DNA of 64,000 bases. It comes from Thalassobacter stenotrophicus (GTDB lineage Bacteria; Pseudomonadota; Alphaproteobacteria; Rhodobacterales; Rhodobacteraceae). Positions 1 to 7,769 of the stretch are shown one piece after another; position 1 is the stretch's first letter, and every line of letters starts with the position of its first letter. The stretch lies in NCBI RefSeq assembly GCF_001458315.1, contig NZ_CYRX01000033.1:124001-188000 (forward strand). Reading direction: 5' to 3'. Under the pieces are notes generated by a model, which did not search any database, was not told the DNA's origin, and saw only the letters and a list, made by a program, of their open reading frames with translations. The translations under genes and the position numbers were made by a program.

Positions 1-1046
1 TGGGCGCAGGCATGGATGTTGTGTCGGGCGGTGAATACGCGCGCGCCAAGGCGGCGGGCATTCCTGGTGAGCGGATCGTGTTTTCGGGCGTGGGCAAAAC
101 CCGGGCTGAGATGCGGATGGTTCTTGAGGGCGGTGTGCGGCAGTTCAACGTCGAAAGCGAACCAGAGATGGAGGCGCTGAGCGCCGTGGCCAGCGAACTG
201 GGTGTTGAGGCGCCGATCACGATCCGGATTAACCCGGACGTAGACGCCAAAACCCATGAGAAAATTTCCACCGGCAAATACGACGATAAATTCGGCATCC
301 CGATTTCGCGGGCGCGCGAAGTTTATGCGATGGCGGCTAAGCTGCCGGGCCTCAAGGTCATTGGCATTGATGTGCACATCGGCTCTCAGCTGACCGAGCT
401 TGCGCCATTTGAGTTGGCCTACAACAAGGTGGTCGAACTGACCCATCAGTTGCGCGCTGATGGTCACACGATTGAGCGGCTCGATCTGGGGGGCGGTCTT
501 GGCATCCCCTATGAGCGTTCCAATACCGCGCCGCCTTTGCCCATGGAATACGGCGCGCTGATCAAGAAGTGTGTCGGTGATCTGGATGTTGAGGTCGAGA
601 TTGAGCCGGGTCGTCTGATTTCTGGCAACGCAGGTCTGCTCGTGACCGAGGTAATCTACCTCAAGAACGGAGAAAACCGCGATTTCCTAATCGTCGACGC
701 GGCGATGAATGACCTTATCCGCCCGGCAATGTACGGGGCACATCACGATATTGTGCCCGTCGTCGAGCCCGCGCCCGGTGTCGAAACATCCACCTATGAT
801 ATCGTTGGCCCCGTTTGCGAAAGCGGCGACACCTTTGCCAAACAACGCACGCTGCCGCCCTTTAAATCAGGCGATCTCATGGCGTTCCGTAGTGCGGGTG
901 CCTACGGCGCGGTTATGTCGAGCGAGTATAATTCGCGCCCCCTCATCCCAGAAGTTTTGGTGCAGGGCGATCAATACGCGGTGATCCGTGCACGTCCCAC
1001 CTTTGACGAGATGATAAATCGAGATACCATTCCAGAGTGGCTCTAA
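1..1046 (+). CDS. lysA: Diaminopimelate decarboxylase (5' end outside window)
   Basis: Last step of lysine synthesis: PLP-dependent decarboxylation of meso-diaminopimelate in the cytosol. The frame runs in from before base 1, so the N-terminal segment carrying the PLP lysine is missing and the first Met in view (base 12) is internal. Family motifs seen: HIGSQ (375-389), GGGLGIPY (489-512), the phosphate-site EPGR (603-614) and the active-site CESGD (816-830) that completes the other subunit's site in the dimer. The C-terminus is intact. A TIGR02302-type gene follows 50 bases on; I recall this lysA pairing from Rhodobacterales. Confidence 0.97.
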   Translation, partial: GAGMDVVSGGEYARAKAAGIPGERIVFSGVGKTRAEMRMVLEGGVRQFNVESEPEMEALSAVASELGVEAPITIRINPDVDAKTHEKISTGKYDDKFGIPISRAREVYAMAAKLPGLKVIGIDVHIGSQLTELAPFELAYNKVVELTHQLRADGHTIERLDLGGGLGIPYERSNTAPPLPMEYGALIKKCVGDLDVEVEIEPGRLISGNAGLLVTEVIYLKNGENRDFLIVDAAMNDLIRPAMYGAHHDIVPVVEPAPGVETSTYDIVGPVCESGDTFAKQRTLPPFKSGDLMAFRSAGAYGAVMSSEYNSRPLIPEVLVQGDQYAVIRARPTFDEMINRDTIPEWL

Positions 1047-1096
1047 GCGGAAACCCCGCGGAAGGGCGCATCCATTGTGAACCTTCCGGGGGTTGA

Positions 1097-3706
1097 ATGA
1101 CCTTACCAAAAACCCTGCGCTGGCCCTATTCGCTCACGTATTTGGGGCTTGTGGCTGAGCGGATCACCCAAGCGGCTTGGCCGCTTTGGAGCGTTCTGTT
1201 CGCGGCCTTGGCGCTGTGGGGTTTGGGCGTTTTGGCGGCTTTGCCGACGCAGGCTCTGTGGCTTGCGGTTGTAGTGCTGCTTGCGGGGGGCGCATATGGC
1301 GTCTGGTACGCGCGACGGTTGCGTTGGCCCACCCGGGCCGAAGCGTTAGAGCGTCTTGATGCGGCCTTGCCGGGACGCCCTATTCAAGCCCTATCAGACA
1401 CGCAAACGATCGGCGGCACGGACGCGGCATCTGTTGCGGTGTGGCGTGCACACCTTGCCCGGATGGAGCAGAAATTGCGCGCCGCCAAAGCGGTTGAGCC
1501 TGACCTGCGTGTCGCAGGTGCCGACCCTTATGCTCTGCGGTACATGGCTGTTCTTGGGCTTGCGCTGGCGCTTTTGTTTGGGGGCGCGTGGCGCGGTTCT
1601 GACCTCGCGGCGGGCTTGGGCGCTGGGGCCGCTGATGCGCTGCCCGCAGGTCCCGCGTGGGAAGCATGGCTTGAGCCGCCGCGCTACACCGGCAAGCCAA
1701 CTCTTTATTTGCCCGACATCGCGCCGGGCACTTTGGAAATCCCTCAAGGGTCGCGCGTGACATTGCGGCTTTATGGGCAAGTTGGCGCATTGGCCGTCAC
1801 CCAAACCCTATCGGCGACGCCCCTGCCGGACCCATCCGCCGTCGCACAGGATTTTGAGGTCACGCGCTCAGGCAGTTTGACCATCGCGGGTGGGGAGGAT
1901 GACCAAACATGGGACATCGTGATGTTGGCCGATACCGTGCCCAGCATCACCATTGATGAGGCTCCCACCGCACAGCCTCCATCACAAATGGAGATGGCGT
2001 TCACCGTGGTCGATGACTACGGCATGGAGATCGGCCGCGCCGTCATTACCCGCGATCTGGCCAGCACGGACCGTCGTCATGGCCTCGCTGTTGATCCCGA
2101 TCCGCGGGCCCCCCTTTCGCTGACACTGCCCTTGCCGATTTCGGGTGATCGCGCCGATTTTTCCGAAGTTCTGATTGAGGACGTCTCAAAGCACCCCTTC
2201 GCGGAGTTGCCCGTCGCCCTGACGCTAGAGGCGGAGGATGCGCTGGGCCAAATCGGGCGCTCGGATACGATGCAGGTGGTATTGCCGGGGCAGGGCTTTT
2301 TCGACCCGCTGGCTCATGCGCTGATCGAACAGCGGCGCGATCTGTTGTGGGCCCGTGCAAATGGCCCGCGGGTGGCACAAATTCTGCGTACGCTGACTCA
2401 TCGCGCCGATGATACCTTTGCCGATCCGTCTGCCTTTATCCTTGTGCGAATGGCCATTCGTCGGCTTGAGGCCAACGCCGATCTGACGTCTGAGGTCCAA
2501 GAAGACGTTGCCGAAATTCTGTGGCAAGCGGCTCTCAAGATTGAGGAAGGGACACTTGAAAACGCCCTTGAGGAACTGCGCCGCGCCCAAGAGCGTTTGT
2601 CGGAGGCGATCCGCCAAGGCGCGGATCAGGCTGAGATTGATCAGCTGATGCAAGAGCTGCGCGAAGCGATGAACAACTACATGCAGCAACTGGCCCAAGA
2701 GGCCATGCGCAACCCCGATAGCCAGCAAAGCCAGAACCAACAGGGCCAGCAGGGTGAGAGCGAGCAGGTCACCCAAGACCAGCTTGATCAGCTGCTCGAA
2801 CGGATTGAGGAGTTGATGCGCGAGGGCCGCACGGCGGAGGCCCAGCAATTGTTGCAAGAGCTCCAGCAGATGATGGAGAACATGCAGGTCACCCAAGGTG
2901 AGGGCGGCCAGGGCCAGCAAGGCGAAGGTCAGCAAGCTATGGAAGACCTGCGCGAAACCCTCCGCGAACAGCAAGGTCTGAGCGATGAGGCTTTCCGCGA
3001 TTTGCAGGAGCAATTCAATCAGCCCGGACAGCAGGGTCAACAAGGCCAACAGGGCCAGCAGCCGGGCCAACAACCCGGACAGCAGCCGGGACAAGGACAA
3101 GGACAGGGTCAAGGTCAGGCAGAGGGTCAACAACCCGGCCAAGGCCAACAACCCGGAGAGGGGCAAGGTCAAGCACAGGGCGGCCAGCAGCCCGGCGGCG
3201 CGCCCACTGCCGAAAGCCTCGCACAACGCCAAGAGGCCCTGCGCGACCAGCTTGGCCGATTGGAACGCAACCTCCCCGGTCAGGGTACCGAAGCGGGCGA
3301 CGCCGCGCGTGACGCATTGGGCCGCGCAGGCCGCGCGATGGACAACGCCGCCGACGCGCTCGAACAAGGTGATCTGCCCGGTGCGATTGACGATCAGGCG
3401 CAGGCAATGGATGCCTTGCGTGAGGGGATGCAAAACCTAGGCGAGGCGCTCGCGCAGGAACAGCAAAACGGACAGGGGCAGCAAGGCTCCGAGTTCGGGC
3501 AAAACGGTCAGCCGCAACAGCAAGACCCGCTTGGTCGTAGTCAAGGCACCACGGGCAGGCTTGGTACGGATGAGAACATGCTTGGGGCAAACGATCCGCG
3601 CCAACGCTCCCGCGAGTTGCTGGATGAAATCCGCCGCCGCTCCGCTGAGCAGGAACGTCCCGAGCAAGAACGCGACTACCTTAACCGCCTGCTGGATCGT
3701 TTCTAA
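1097..3706 (+). CDS. TIGR02302/DUF4175-family membrane protein with Q/G-rich tail
   Basis: 869-residue protein of unknown function. Two hydrophobic segments lie near residues 28-72 and a third near 150-168. A long, probably periplasmic region follows. From about residue 490 it is predicted helical and rich in Glu, Gln and Arg; it then becomes low complexity (Gln-Gly-Pro repeats, about residues 637-705, plus a shorter Gln/Asn stretch near 540). This order fits the alphaproteobacterial TIGR02302 (DUF4175) family that follows lysA. ATG is 50 bases after lysA, so co-transcription is likely. The role is not known; an envelope function is only an inference from topology. Confidence 0.88.
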   Translation: MTLPKTLRWPYSLTYLGLVAERITQAAWPLWSVLFAALALWGLGVLAALPTQALWLAVVVLLAGGAYGVWYARRLRWPTRAEALERLDAALPGRPIQALSDTQTIGGTDAASVAVWRAHLARMEQKLRAAKAVEPDLRVAGADPYALRYMAVLGLALALLFGGAWRGSDLAAGLGAGAADALPAGPAWEAWLEPPRYTGKPTLYLPDIAPGTLEIPQGSRVTLRLYGQVGALAVTQTLSATPLPDPSAVAQDFEVTRSGSLTIAGGEDDQTWDIVMLADTVPSITIDEAPTAQPPSQMEMAFTVVDDYGMEIGRAVITRDLASTDRRHGLAVDPDPRAPLSLTLPLPISGDRADFSEVLIEDVSKHPFAELPVALTLEAEDALGQIGRSDTMQVVLPGQGFFDPLAHALIEQRRDLLWARANGPRVAQILRTLTHRADDTFADPSAFILVRMAIRRLEANADLTSEVQEDVAEILWQAALKIEEGTLENALEELRRAQERLSEAIRQGADQAEIDQLMQELREAMNNYMQQLAQEAMRNPDSQQSQNQQGQQGESEQVTQDQLDQLLERIEELMREGRTAEAQQLLQELQQMMENMQVTQGEGGQGQQGEGQQAMEDLRETLREQQGLSDEAFRDLQEQFNQPGQQGQQGQQGQQPGQQPGQQPGQGQGQGQGQAEGQQPGQGQQPGEGQGQAQGGQQPGGAPTAESLAQRQEALRDQLGRLERNLPGQGTEAGDAARDALGRAGRAMDNAADALEQGDLPGAIDDQAQAMDALREGMQNLGEALAQEQQNGQGQQGSEFGQNGQPQQQDPLGRSQGTTGRLGTDENMLGANDPRQRSRELLDEIRRRSAEQERPEQERDYLNRLLDRF

Positions 3707-3715
3707 ACCGCGCGG

Positions 3716-4381
3716 TTACGCGCTGTGCCCGACGGTTAACGCCAGCACACCTACCAAAACGAGGCTCAGCGCCCAGGCGACATCAAGGTTAAACCAGCCC
3801 TTGGATAAAAACCGCAGCCCGAGCCAGCGGTATACTCCAATGGCGATCAAACCACCCGACAGCATCATCGCGCCCGTGTGCACGAACGCCACGATCAGCG
3901 CGATCTCTACGTCGCCCGTGATCAACCGCGCCGCGGCGGCGTGGCCCGCATTTGTGTCGATTGTTTTGCAGATGCCCAGATAGATCGGCACCAACATCAA
4001 CCCTGCGCCATGGGCCATCGCCGCCAAAAAAGACCACAACGCCAACCGCGTCGGCGGTACGCGGGCCAAAAAACGGGGGTGACGTCGGTTGATCAACAAA
4101 TAGACCCCCAACGCGATCACCAAGACGGCCGCGGCCACTTGAATCTCATGCTGCCATTGCACCAGCACCAACAGCGCGGAAAACGGCAGCAAGATCGTGA
4201 TCATTGCCAGCAAATGCCCCACCGCTAGCGCCACAAGCGCGCGCAACAATGACCCGCCCGTTTTCGTCATCAACGCCGAAGATACCGCCAAGGGCCAGCC
4301 CATGCCGGGGTTCACACCGTGATAAATGCCTGATGCAACGACAGCCCACCAAAGGGCCGTCGTCGTGTCAAAATCCAGCAC
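3716..4381 (-). CDS. Polytopic membrane protein, possible metal transporter (unknown family)
   Basis: 221 residues with about six hydrophobic segments. It begins with a GTG codon (4379-4381) placed 3 bases after the stop of the upstream methanethiol-oxidase gene, so translation is probably coupled. The first segment carries a GIYHGVNPGMGW motif, loosely like the first helix of NicO/UreH/HupE-type nickel-cobalt carriers (G-x-x-H), but the classical H-x4-D signature is absent. The partner enzyme belongs to a copper-dependent family, so metal supply is a possible role. I do not recognise the exact family. The stop lies 10 bases from the stop of the opposite-strand gene. Confidence 0.75.
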   Translation of the reverse strand: MLDFDTTTALWWAVVASGIYHGVNPGMGWPLAVSSALMTKTGGSLLRALVALAVGHLLAMITILLPFSALLVLVQWQHEIQVAAAVLVIALGVYLLINRRHPRFLARVPPTRLALWSFLAAMAHGAGLMLVPIYLGICKTIDTNAGHAAAARLITGDVEIALIVAFVHTGAMMLSGGLIAIGVYRWLGLRFLSKGWFNLDVAWALSLVLVGVLALTVGHSA

Positions 4382-4384
4382 CGA

Positions 4385-5785
4385 TCAGGTGTTCGGATAG
4401 CAGAAGCTATCGGTCGAGCAATCGCCGCCCTCTAGCCGGATTTGGTGGCTGCGGTAGCCTTTGGGGAACTCCACATAGAAATCAGGGTCTAGCGTGAGCC
4501 CGCCATTTTCGCCCACATGAGCCATGACCATCTGGCCACCGTCTTCGCCCGGATAGAATTGATCATCCCACGTGGAATAGAGCGAGTTGGTCCAATAGAC
4601 GCGCTTTCCGTCGCGGCTGATCTCAACCATCTGCGGGCCATAGACAAAGGGCTTGCCGTTGGGATGTGCTGCACCGCGTGCAATGCCGCCCAACTCAACC
4701 TTGCCCGCCAACGCCGGTTTCATCGGGTCCGTCACATCGTATTGATGCATCTCGCCCAAGCCCCAGCAGGCCACATACAGGTATTTGTCATCAAGGCTGA
4801 GGTCGATGTCTGTGACCAATGGGGGCACGGCGCCAAAACCCTGCAAAAGGGGCGGCAGGTTGGCAGGGTCCTCGGGGCGCGGATCAATGGTCAGGACCTT
4901 CTTGGCGTCAAATGTGCCATCCTCCTTCTGCCACCAAGTGAAAATCGCGCCCTGAAGGTTGGTGGTGTCTACGACCACCCCGCAAAACCCATAATCCTTG
5001 GCCGGGTCATGTGCAGGGCGGATTTCCAACGCCATCTGATGGTTCGCGCCCAGATCAATGGTTTGGACATTCTTGCGCGCCCGCAGGTTCCAGAAATGGA
5101 TCGAATGGCCGTATTTGTTGGCCAGAAGGTCCTCAGCCACGATCCCGTTTTCGAATTGCGGCGGCAGGCCCCATTCTGAACTGACCATGTAGTCACGCGG
5201 CAGGTTCCACCAAAAATCGTAATGCTTGTCTTGCGCCCCGCGGTCCATTTCGTAGCGGCCCAAGATTTCAAAGGTCTCACAATCCATGATGAAGATGCCG
5301 GGGGGGCCGTCGGTGCCATCCTCGCCGCCGCCACCAAGGGTCGAGACATAAATCCCCTCCGGGCCGCAATGGATGGTGTGAGGGCGCGAATAACCGGTTT
5401 TGTCAAAGACCTCCTCGGGCTCAATGATTTTGTGGATCTTGGCCTTGAGCGGTTCTTTGACGTCGATGACATAAATCCGTGAGGACCGGATGCCGGGAAT
5501 GATCAGATAGCGGCGTTCAAGAAACGCATGACCTGATAGGGGCGACAAAGAGGACGAACATGCATTCCAGCCAAAGTGGTGAAATTCATCGCCTGTATTG
5601 GGCATGATCACTTGATGGACGATCTGACCAAAGGTCGGGGACTTTGGGTCCACATCAACCACCGCAAGCCCGTCAGGCTGGGCGCCATCGGGACTGAGCA
5701 TCAGGGTAAAGGCAAGGGTTTCGGCAGGGGCCTCCATCGCCATGCGAGGAGATGGGTAAAACGTTGGATCAGGTCTTAAATTCAT
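4385..5785 (-). CDS. mtoX: Selenium-binding protein 56 family, methanethiol oxidase
   Basis: 466 residues, the usual SBP56/SELENBP1 length. The family oxidises methanethiol to formaldehyde, H2S and H2O2; the characterised bacterial enzyme MtoX is a copper protein. Beta-propeller landmarks: HHFGWNAC near residue 68, SRPHTIHCGPEGIY near 133, KHYDFWWN, the GFCGVVVD segment and C-terminal SHQIRLEGGDCSTDSFCYPN. No export signal is evident at the N-terminus (MNLRPDPTFYPSP). A GGGAGG-like ribosome site precedes the ATG. It is first in a two-gene unit with the membrane protein downstream and divergent from the VIT gene. Marine roseobacters meet methanethiol through DMSP demethylation, which suits this enzyme. 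Confidence 0.9.
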   Translation of the reverse strand: MNLRPDPTFYPSPRMAMEAPAETLAFTLMLSPDGAQPDGLAVVDVDPKSPTFGQIVHQVIMPNTGDEFHHFGWNACSSSLSPLSGHAFLERRYLIIPGIRSSRIYVIDVKEPLKAKIHKIIEPEEVFDKTGYSRPHTIHCGPEGIYVSTLGGGGEDGTDGPPGIFIMDCETFEILGRYEMDRGAQDKHYDFWWNLPRDYMVSSEWGLPPQFENGIVAEDLLANKYGHSIHFWNLRARKNVQTIDLGANHQMALEIRPAHDPAKDYGFCGVVVDTTNLQGAIFTWWQKEDGTFDAKKVLTIDPRPEDPANLPPLLQGFGAVPPLVTDIDLSLDDKYLYVACWGLGEMHQYDVTDPMKPALAGKVELGGIARGAAHPNGKPFVYGPQMVEISRDGKRVYWTNSLYSTWDDQFYPGEDGGQMVMAHVGENGGLTLDPDFYVEFPKGYRSHQIRLEGGDCSTDSFCYPNT

Positions 5786-6035
5786 GAATGGGTCCTCCCT
5801 TGGAAAAAGAGGTGCCGGTCAGTTGCTGATCTCTGACACCCCGAAGGGAAGCCTCGCACGACTCATGACGCTGCGTAAACTTATTTGATTTACCGGCTGT
5901 TTCTTGGGCGCTCCGGCGATTTTTTCGGGTTCTATTCACGCTGTTTACGCCGGAATGATCTGCCGCAGTCTTTGCTTTGAACGGCTGAGTAAGGTTCAAT
6001 GAACCTGCCTGGACCCCACACATGAGTACACTCCC
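5786..6035. promoter_or_regulatory. Divergent intergenic region (SBP56 / VIT)
   Basis: A 250-base gap between two divergently transcribed genes, which must hold both promoters. It contains the dyad GTAAA-N9-TTTAC (5875-5893) within an AT-rich patch, a possible operator. No ORF with a ribosome site and no recognisable RNA family was found. Confidence 0.45.
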
Positions 6036-6758
6036 ATGCCCGCACAATCCGAAACACCGCCCATCCAAACCGCCCATGACGACCCGCATTTGATCCACCG
6101 TCAGGGGTGGCTCAGGGCGTCGATGATGGGGGCGAATGACGGAATACTATCGACGGCTGCGTTGATCATTGGTGTCGGCACTGGAGGGCTGGGTGCGGAC
6201 GGCGTTGTGATCGCCGGCATCGCGTCAGCCGTGGCAGGGGCCATGTCTATGGCGGCGGGGGAATACGTTTCAGTGGCCAGCCAGTCCGATCTGGAAAAAG
6301 CTGATATCGACCGAGAGCGAGAGGCCTTACGCACCAATCCCAAAGGCGAATTGGTCGAGTTACAAAGCATCTATGAGGCCCGTGGGCTAGAGCCTGATCT
6401 GGCACATGAAGTGGCGCAGGCCCTGACCAAGAAGGACGCCCTTGGCAGCCATATCCGGGATGAGTTGGGACTGGATGAGACACTGCGCGCCCACCCAGTT
6501 CAGGCGGCGGGGGCCTCGGCAAGCGCGTTCGCTCTGGGCTCATTGCCGCCGATATTGGTGGCGGCTTTCGTGCCTTATGACTACTTGCTGCTGGCGGTTG
6601 GGTTGGTCACGATTATCGCGCTGGCCACGCTCGGGGCGCTGGGCGCGCACGCGGGCCGGGCCGCGCGGGGCAAAGCAGCGGGCCGTGTCGTGCTGTGGGG
6701 TGTGCTGGCCATGGGCGTGTCGGCGGCGGTTGGGGCCTTAGTGGGGGCGGTTCTTTAG
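6036..6758 (+). CDS. VIT1/Ccc1-family iron/manganese transporter
   Basis: 240-residue membrane protein. Members move Fe2+ or Mn2+ out of the cytosol. The first helix carries the family signature GANDGILST (residues 32-40) and the second the AGAMSMAAGEYVSV motif (residues 67-80). A soluble charged segment between helices 2 and 3 (about residues 85-150, Glu/Asp-rich) corresponds to the cytosolic metal-binding domain, and three more helices follow. The ATG at 6036 is the first that gives the usual start; the ribosome site is weak. Whether the substrate is iron or manganese cannot be read from sequence. Confidence 0.9.
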   Translation: MPAQSETPPIQTAHDDPHLIHRQGWLRASMMGANDGILSTAALIIGVGTGGLGADGVVIAGIASAVAGAMSMAAGEYVSVASQSDLEKADIDREREALRTNPKGELVELQSIYEARGLEPDLAHEVAQALTKKDALGSHIRDELGLDETLRAHPVQAAGASASAFALGSLPPILVAAFVPYDYLLLAVGLVTIIALATLGALGAHAGRAARGKAAGRVVLWGVLAMGVSAAVGALVGAVL

Positions 6759-6837
6759 CGGATTGCGCCCACCTGATCCCACTTGATCCCTGTTGGCACC
6801 TTCGGTAACAGAGCGCGTTGCTGCCCGTTCTGGGGCG

Positions 6838-6877
6838 ACCATGTCTCCGACTACCATGTGAAAAACGGATCATATCT
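6838..6877 (+). promoter_or_regulatory. Candidate preQ1-I-like riboswitch before the VUT gene
   Basis: The leader has the geometry of an H-type pseudoknot: CATG (6840-6843) can pair with CATG (6855-6858), and the loop bases TCCG (6846-6849) can pair with CGGA (6866-6869) across an A-rich linker, AAAAA at 6861-6865. GGA of the second helix sits 9 bases before the ATG and is the only Shine-Dalgarno-like sequence, so folding would hide it. preQ1-I aptamers have this arrangement and occur before COG1738 genes. The four-base helices are short and I could not score the sequence against RF00522. A hairpin (6790-6811) lies just upstream. Confidence 0.45.
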
Positions 6878-7501
6878 ATGACAAGACTTCTTCCTGGCGT
6901 TCTCGCCATGGCGGCTATCGTCGTCGCCTCAAACATCGGCGTTCAGTACATCATCGCGGATGGTTGGCTGACCTATGGTGCCTTTACCTATCCGCTCGCG
7001 TTCCTCGTCAATGACGTGATGAACCGCGTCTACGGGACCGATGCGGCCCGCAAAGTCGTGTTTGCAGGCTTTGTGACCGGCGTGATTTGTTCGCTGATCG
7101 GCAGCCAAATCATGGGTGAGTTTGGCCCGCTTGTGACATTGCGCATCGCGATTGCGTCGGGTTCGGCGTTCTTGATCGCGCACTTGATCGATCTGGTGAT
7201 CTTTAACCGCCTGAGGGATCAGGCATGGTGGCGGGCGCCACTGGCCTCAACCCTTGTGGGTTCGACCATCGATACGGCGATCTTCTTTTCGCTCGCGTTT
7301 GCAGCGGCGTTTACGTTCATTGAACCAGCCAATGATGTGAGCTGGGCGAATGAGGCGTTGCCCCTGTTCGGGTTCGGACCTGAACTGCCCTATTGGGTCG
7401 GTCTCGCGATTGCTGATTATGGCGTCAAACTGATGATTGGATTGGCAGCTTTGGTGCCATTCCGGGTGCTCGTTCACAAAACGATTACCAAATCGGCCTA
7501 A
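6878..7501 (+). CDS. VUT/YhhQ-family queuosine precursor transporter (DUF165)
   Basis: 207-residue inner-membrane protein with about six hydrophobic segments. The E. coli homologue YhhQ imports preQ0/preQ1 for tRNA queuosine modification. Family features: SNIGVQYI in the first helix, FTYPLAFLVNDVMNRVYGTDAARKVVFAG (residues about 28-56), and the VGSTIDTAIFF segment. The ATG at 6878 is chosen because the N-terminus (MTRLLPGVLAMAA) starts directly with helix 1 and a GGA lies 9 bases upstream; a longer reading from 6818 would add an implausible polar extension. The candidate preQ1-type leader supports the transport assignment. Confidence 0.88.
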   Translation: MTRLLPGVLAMAAIVVASNIGVQYIIADGWLTYGAFTYPLAFLVNDVMNRVYGTDAARKVVFAGFVTGVICSLIGSQIMGEFGPLVTLRIAIASGSAFLIAHLIDLVIFNRLRDQAWWRAPLASTLVGSTIDTAIFFSLAFAAAFTFIEPANDVSWANEALPLFGFGPELPYWVGLAIADYGVKLMIGLAALVPFRVLVHKTITKSA

Positions 7502-7508
7502 AAAGTTT

Positions 7509-7544
7509 TTGACTTCCACAAAATATATGGCACGGTCACCATAT
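7509..7544 (+). promoter_or_regulatory. Possible promoter/operator of the 7.56-kb element
   Basis: TTGACT at 7509-7514 resembles a -35 box. It is followed by a perfect dyad ATATGG-N8-CCATAT (7525-7530 and 7539-7544) where the -10 region and start site would lie. No clear -10 box is visible at the standard spacing. Confidence 0.3.
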
Positions 7545-7556
7545 CGGCAATTTATC

Positions 7557-7573
7557 GAAAGGAGGTGATCCAG
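7557..7573 (+). promoter_or_regulatory. Extended Shine-Dalgarno: 17-base complement of 16S 3' end
   Basis: GAAAGGAGGTGATCCAG is the reverse complement of the canonical alphaproteobacterial 16S rRNA 3' terminus (CTGGATCACCTCCTTTC) over 17 bases, far beyond an ordinary 4-6 base ribosome site. It ends at the first base of a GTG start codon, with GGAGG 7 bases from that codon. Flanking sequence does not continue the 16S match, so it is not an rRNA fragment. Confidence 0.8.
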
Positions 7574-7629
7574 TGTCTAAGAAGGTGTTGGAGAATGCGG
7601 TCGGGACAACTTTGGAGGGTCTCATCTAA
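7573..7629 (+). CDS. 18-codon ORF behind the extended Shine-Dalgarno
   Basis: GTG start (7573-7575) to TAA (7627-7629), encoding MSKKVLENAVGTTLEGLI. The ribosome site in front is about as strong as pairing to 16S RNA allows, so translation is likely if the region is transcribed. A second ten-codon ORF (MTETPRWSLL) starts at ATG 7641. A strong terminator hairpin follows at 7697-7731. The peptide has no recognisable motif. It could be a leader peptide, a small protein, or just the ribosome-loading part of a regulatory RNA. Confidence 0.5.
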   Translation: MSKKVLENAVGTTLEGLI

Positions 7630-7696
7630 GGCAGTCCTTGGATGACTGAAACTCCGAGGTGGAGCCTGCTCTAACCGGCCCCCTCCTGAACTTCAC

Positions 7697-7740
7697 GGAA
7701 ACGCCGCACCCATTGCCGGGGGCGGCGTTTCTTATTTCTA
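7697..7740 (+). terminator. Intrinsic terminator after the small ORF, before arfB
   Basis: Ten-base-pair stem GAAACGCCGC/GCGGCGTTTC (7698-7707 with 7722-7731), 14-base loop, followed by the T-rich tail TTATTTCT. A CCCTCC motif (about 7681-7686) just upstream could pair with GGAGGG at 7614-7619. Confidence 0.75.
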
Positions 7741-7769
7741 AATGTGCGCCGTGCGCGTTACATGTTTTA

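Noticed and set aside
3007-3200. CRISPR-like or satellite repeat
   Set aside because: Short CAGGG/CAAGG repeats stay in frame and encode Gln-Gly-Pro; no spacers.
2225-3590. Leu-rich minus-strand frame antisense to the TIGR02302 gene
   Set aside because: The Leu repeats are the complement of Gln/Glu codons in the real gene; no start site or family match.
3706-3717. AACCGCGCGGTT palindrome between convergent genes
   Set aside because: Too short for a stable hairpin with a loop and no T-tract; not called a terminator.
7557-7573. Possible fragment of a 16S rRNA gene on the minus strand
   Set aside because: The match to the 16S 3' end stops at 17 bases on both sides; neighbouring bases do not match the conserved upstream rRNA sequence or the spacer, so it is not an rRNA remnant.
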